DNA from: Armatimonadota bacterium | GTDB taxonomy: Bacteria; Armatimonadota; Zipacnadia; Zipacnadales; FEN-943 | Length of the DNA: 10,281 nucleotides | Direction: 5' to 3' | NCBI GenBank assembly: GCA_029777735.1 | Contig: JAKORR010000073.1 | Coordinates: 1-10,281, forward strand | Part shown: positions 7,075 through 10,281 of the stretch, piece after piece | Numbering within the stretch: the first letter of the stretch is position 1 | Layout: every line of letters starts with the position of its first letter | The notes under the pieces: model-generated | Told to the model about the DNA's origin: nothing | What the model saw: the letters and a program-made list of their open reading frames with translations, nothing else | Databases searched by the model: none | Position numbers and translations under genes: made by a program

Positions 7075-7330
7075 GGCCGATTAGGTCTTAGAGTCTCAAT
7101 CTTGGCCACACGTAGGTTGTCAAACCAGGCCGAGCCGCTCTCCACGTACAGCCCGACGCAGCCTTGGAGCGCAAAGCTGGACAGCTGTATCGAGAAGCCT
7201 CAGCAGTCGTTGAGATAGGCCTCGGCCAGGTGGGTGCAGACGATGAGACGGAGGGCCTGCAATCTCTGCGGCAGTGTTGGGATCTGAAGGTTGTTCAGCA
7301 GAAGACTTGTGATGCTGCCGAGTGAGGCGC
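7075..7330 (-). pseudogene. Decayed C-terminal segment of a LamG/ConA-like secreted protein
   Basis: In one minus-strand frame the segment reads LRLIV, then AEAYLND at 7206-7226, an in-frame TGA at 7200-7202, and then FALQGCVGLYVESGSAWFDNLRV ending at 7107 (in two parts: FALQGCVGLYV and ESGSAWFDNLRV). This order (LRL.V, a short A.AYL.D strand, F..G.VGLYVE.GSAWFDN.RV) is typical of the last strands of concanavalin/laminin-G-like domains in bacterial glycan-active proteins. The frame has no start, is broken by the TGA, and after IETL runs on with no stop of its own into the antisense of the M14 gene. I read it as the remnant of a gene once lying downstream of the glycosidase. TGA ends four intact genes here, so recoding is unlikely. 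A sequencing or assembly error at the TGA is the alternative. Confidence 0.6.
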
Positions 7331-7580
7331 TTACCTCCCCACCCTTTCCACGGTCCTCTCCGCAGCGTGGTTGATGTGCGCTCTTACGTCCCTCTCGCCG
7401 CCCCAGCAGAGAACCACATGCGTACCGCTACCATAGAAGCGAGCATAGTGGTCGGCCACGTGGATGGTTGTGCCAGTGGTAGGTGTGAGCGCGAAATCCC
7501 GGGCGCCTTTGAGGCTGTAGTTGGGATCTTGGTAGCAGGGCCAAAGTCCCGAAGGTCAGAGCCCAAAGGAGCTTGAGCAC
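7331..7580 (-). pseudogene. Broken coding remnant, unidentified secreted protein
   Basis: Starting 27 nt after the glycosidase stop, GTG at 7580-7578 opens VLKLLWALTFGTLALLP, a good signal-peptide-like run, but that frame turns implausible and later hits a stop. One base over, a second frame opens after a TGA at 7558-7556 and codes 74 residues to a TAA at 7333-7331. It includes GLWPCYQDPNYSLKGARDFA, TTIHVADHYARFYGSGTHVV and GERDVRAHINHAAERTVE. By my count about 70% of its codons end in G or C, and the sequence is strongly protein-like. Skipping one base in the GGG run near 7550 would join the signal-like start to GLWPCYQD. I do not recognise the family. It may be the start of a small secreted gene broken by one frameshift, or a separate remnant from the one next to it. 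Confidence 0.5.
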
Positions 7581-7607
7581 TCGGTAAATAGGATCATTGC
7601 GTTGCGC

Positions 7608-10281
7608 TCAGGGCCTGAACAGGACGAGCGTGTGAAGATCCATACGGGGCACAACGGCCTCGGTCCAGCCTTCCCGCATCGTCACATCAAGCACTGTGCC
7701 CTTGGGCAGCAACAGAGCGTTGGTATATGTTCCTCTTACGCCGACCTTAACGTTGTGCACAGGCGCGACCTCGGCGCGGAAGGCAGCCCAGGCCTCAGGA
7801 TTAGGGGCCGCGGCTCGCCCGAAGCTGGAAATGTCATTGACTACGTGTACTAGCCGCGCACCCGCCTTCTCGTAGACCACCGTTTGTATGGACATCAGCG
7901 CATCTGTTCTAATCGGCGATGGATAGGCTGCGGTCCACTCCAATGCGCGGGCTATGAGGCGGCGGTTGACCGGGTGGTTGAAGACGTAGTATGCATGGCC
8001 CAGATCGATGGGGAAGAAGACGACCTTGCCTCGGCCTACCTGGCGCGCAACCAAGGCGTTGTAAACAAGAGTCTCAGGTGCACCTACTGGTTTGATCGCC
8101 CCGGCACCGACCAGGGGTGCAGAGAAGCTGTCAGCATCGGGCGGGCTCGTGGCCACCGCGCCGACGCGGCGCGTGGCTGGTCCCGTGTAGAGGAAGGTAG
8201 TCGTTGCGGGAACGCTCTGCCCCTGGTTCCAATTGCCAGCGTCGCGGATGTCGGAATGGTCCAGGATCGGGTGGTTTAGCTCCTTGAGTGGCAGTTGCCA
8301 GGTTGTTGCCTGGGCTGGGCCGTACTGGTTTACGCCTATCAGCGCCCGGAGCGCAGGGGCCCCACGCCTCGTGCCGTTGGGGTCGTAACGCCCTGTCTCG
8401 TAGGATGCCACCAAGCCGCCGCCCTGTTTGACATAGGTATCAAGTGCCGCGACCTGGGCGTCACTGAGGCACGCAGAGTTGGGTAGCAATACCGTGGCGT
8501 AACGTCTCAGGGTGGCCTGGTCTGCCAGGTTGTCGTCCGTTAGGATCTCGACCGGCAGGTGCAGCTCCAGGGCAGCTTGGAAGAAGCCGAACACGTTCTT
8601 TAGATAGGCCATGTAGACTTCTTCGCCCCGAGCGTTGGCGTACCAGTGCAGCGTGTCCTCGCCGAGGTGGATTCCCAGCCACGGCACGAGCTGGGCATTC
8701 TCGACCCAAGGCTCGCAGTCCTTGATGTGCTGCCAGGCCTTTGCCATGACTGGCCAGTTTCCCCCTGTGACCATGCCAGGCGCCGTACCGTTGGCGAGCA
8801 TCGAGTAGGACAGGGCCAGCGCGTGAACCTCTGGGAAGTTGAGCAGCATGTGCCACATCTGCCTGTAGCCGGGGCGTGTGCGGCAATGGAGAAAGAGATT
8901 CTGCCAGGCGGAGTGCGAGGGCCATGCCCAAGGTCGCGTCCAGTTGTGGCTGTACTCCCAGCCCATCTCTTCGAGCAGGCCGTCACAGCAATCGGCGGCG
9001 CGGGAGGACAGGAAGTTGCTGTCGGTGGCGTTGAAGATCCACCCTACAGTCTGGTTAACGATAACGGCTATCTCGGGGTCTACGGCATGTAAGGCCTCGG
9101 TCAGGTCTAGGAGCACTTCCTCGCGCGTCCAGGTCTGGAAGTCGATCCAGCGTTGCCAGGTAAGGTTGCGGGGGTCGGGCTCGCGCGGTGGCTCTCCCCC
9201 GAACCGGTCCTTGAAGGCGCGCACCGTGTACTCCGAGTAGTCGCCGCCCTTGGGTCCCGTGAAAAGCATGTCGATCATGATGCCGTCGAAGCGTGCGAGC
9301 CTGGCCACCCGAACCCAGCGGTCTATATAGGCCTGACGATAAGGCGAATGCCACGAGCCAAAGCCGTTGGGGTAGGGCTGTCCCTGGACGTCCACCTGGC
9401 GCCATTCGGGATGCTCGACCAGCAGTGGGTCCAGGCTGCGGAAGGCGCCGTCGTAGATGGCGATCTTCAGGCCTTGGGCGTGTGCGGCGTCGGTGAAGTC
9501 CTTGGCCCAACCGTAGCTGAGGTCATAGCCCTCGGGGAAGCGGAAGGCCGCCGGATCGCGATTGTAAACATCATAGGAAAAGGCCTTCAGCCTACCGTCA
9601 AGTGCTCCGGCGGGCATCTCGCCCACGCCGAAGAGGCAATTGGCGCCAGACTGGGCCGCACGTTCGCTCCACTTCTCCGCCGTCATCTCTCGGTCCCACT
9701 CGAAGTGCGCATAGCAGACCCGCAGCGCGTTCTTGAGCCACTGGGGATGGTGTGTAATGCGGCGCGTGTGAACCAGCTCGGGTAGAGGTTCACCCTTTGG
9801 CACCTCACGTTGCGCTGCGAGTTGCGCGAGAAGGTCATCGGTGGCGGTGAAGTCTGCCTGGGGCGTGAGGAAGAAGCAGTCGGGACGCAACGCGCCCTGG
9901 CCCACGATGAAGACGACCTCGCCTTGCGGCAAATCCACTTCGCCGAGTCGGCGCCACTGGTAGGCGTTCGGCGCATCGAGCTTCTCCGCGGTCTTGGGCA
10001 CGGAGGCTGAGAGGAGCTTGGCGGAATCCAGGACATCAAAGCCAAACTTCAGGGTCGCGTCGCTTGGGACTGCGCAGCGCAGCCAGAGGGAGTATCGCCC
10101 GGCTTGGGGCACTGTGAGGTCGTAGCTTATTAGGCCGTCCCTCCACAGGCCGGTGAGGACGCCGCCGCCGCTGCCCAGTGGCTCCGGGAAGATCTGGGCG
10201 AAGTCCTTGCCGCGCAGTCGTTCCTCGTAGGCCTCGGCTTCGAAGAACAGACCGCCGTGCAGCTCTGTCTGGGGAGCCGAT
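7608..10281 (-). CDS. Large glycosidase with CBM-like and GH42 trimerisation-like domains, 5' end outside window
   Basis: The frame is open from the right edge to TGA at 7610-7608, giving 890 visible residues. The GTG at 10112-10110 is an internal valine, since 56 good codons precede it. Domains in order: a carbohydrate-binding-like beta-sandwich (EAEAYEE near 10224-10241 through CFFL near 9870); a (beta/alpha)8-like putative glycoside hydrolase domain, about 9755-8900, resembling the hypothetical glycosyl hydrolase GHL6 group, with IAIYDGAF, HPEWRQVDVQGQP and FDGIMIDMLF; a beta-galactosidase trimerisation (GATase-like) domain from about 8615, containing PVEILTDDNLAD, VLLPNSACLSD and YVKQGGGLVASYE, closing with GKVVFFPIDLGHAYYV near 7995; and a C-terminal beta domain with RLVHVVND. 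Candidate catalytic acids are the Asp at 9272-9270 and the Glu pair in GLLEEMGWEY at 8972-8967, both inferred. It probably acts on a plant or algal oligosaccharide; the bond specificity cannot be read. A signal peptide would lie outside the window. A decayed gene follows downstream. Confidence 0.88.
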   Translation of the reverse strand, partial: SAPQTELHGGLFFEAEAYEERLRGKDFAQIFPEPLGSGGGVLTGLWRDGLISYDLTVPQAGRYSLWLRCAVPSDATLKFGFDVLDSAKLLSASVPKTAEKLDAPNAYQWRRLGEVDLPQGEVVFIVGQGALRPDCFFLTPQADFTATDDLLAQLAAQREVPKGEPLPELVHTRRITHHPQWLKNALRVCYAHFEWDREMTAEKWSERAAQSGANCLFGVGEMPAGALDGRLKAFSYDVYNRDPAAFRFPEGYDLSYGWAKDFTDAAHAQGLKIAIYDGAFRSLDPLLVEHPEWRQVDVQGQPYPNGFGSWHSPYRQAYIDRWVRVARLARFDGIMIDMLFTGPKGGDYSEYTVRAFKDRFGGEPPREPDPRNLTWQRWIDFQTWTREEVLLDLTEALHAVDPEIAVIVNQTVGWIFNATDSNFLSSRAADCCDGLLEEMGWEYSHNWTRPWAWPSHSAWQNLFLHCRTRPGYRQMWHMLLNFPEVHALALSYSMLANGTAPGMVTGGNWPVMAKAWQHIKDCEPWVENAQLVPWLGIHLGEDTLHWYANARGEEVYMAYLKNVFGFFQAALELHLPVEILTDDNLADQATLRRYATVLLPNSACLSDAQVAALDTYVKQGGGLVASYETGRYDPNGTRRGAPALRALIGVNQYGPAQATTWQLPLKELNHPILDHSDIRDAGNWNQGQSVPATTTFLYTGPATRRVGAVATSPPDADSFSAPLVGAGAIKPVGAPETLVYNALVARQVGRGKVVFFPIDLGHAYYVFNHPVNRRLIARALEWTAAYPSPIRTDALMSIQTVVYEKAGARLVHVVNDISSFGRAAAPNPEAWAAFRAEVAPVHNVKVGVRGTYTNALLLPKGTVLDVTMREGWTEAVVPRMDLHTLVLFRP

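Noticed and set aside
7200..7202. TGA as selenocysteine or recoded tryptophan
   Set aside because: TGA ends the rhomboid, both kinases and the glycosidase, and I saw no obvious SECIS-like stem just downstream; decay or error explains it better.
7322..7576. Plus-strand frame antisense to the decayed region
   Set aside because: Its third codon positions are near 50% GC, whereas the opposite strand shows a clearer coding signal and protein-like sequence.
8461..9510. Other long frames antisense or offset within the glycosidase
   Set aside because: They are shadows of the glycosidase coding sequence, whose domain content is continuous through this interval.

Overview
The window is about 60% GC and reads as a bacterial chromosome segment from a free-living, probably environmental lineage. 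Several genes start with GTG or TTG behind clear Shine-Dalgarno sites. The gene content resembles Armatimonadota- or Planctomycetota-type genomes: a secreted parallel beta-helix protein, a large CBM-bearing glycosidase with a beta-galactosidase trimerisation-like domain, and a multi-domain histidine kinase. That taxonomic guess is inference from gene style only and is weak. I see no tRNA, rRNA, CRISPR array, transposase or phage gene.

Layout. (1) Positions 1-310, minus strand: the first 103 codons of a secreted pectate-lyase-like (right-handed beta-helix) protein, running off the left edge. (2) 311-637: a divergent intergenic region with small inverted repeats. (3) 638-5514, plus strand: three co-directional genes. 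These are a rhomboid protease with a C-terminal TPR-like tail, a membrane histidine kinase with a large extracytoplasmic Cache-like sensor, and a soluble REC-PAS-histidine kinase. (4) 5515-5908: a gene-free stretch rich in short hairpins. (5) 5909-7051, plus strand: a cytosolic M14 (cytosolic carboxypeptidase-like) zinc metallopeptidase. (6) About 7075-7580, minus strand: decayed coding sequence in which protein-like segments are broken by stops and a frame change. (7) 7608-10281, minus strand: a large glycosidase that is still open at the right edge, so its true N-terminus lies outside the window.

How they fit together. The outer minus-strand genes and the decayed segment all look like extracytoplasmic polysaccharide-degradation functions. 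The central plus-strand block is a signalling cassette. A membrane kinase senses something outside the cell and has no receiver of its own. The next gene begins with a receiver and ends in a second kinase, which suggests a kinase-to-kinase relay; no DNA-binding output regulator is present. The intramembrane protease upstream may or may not belong to the same pathway. The M14 peptidase stands alone, convergent with the decayed region.
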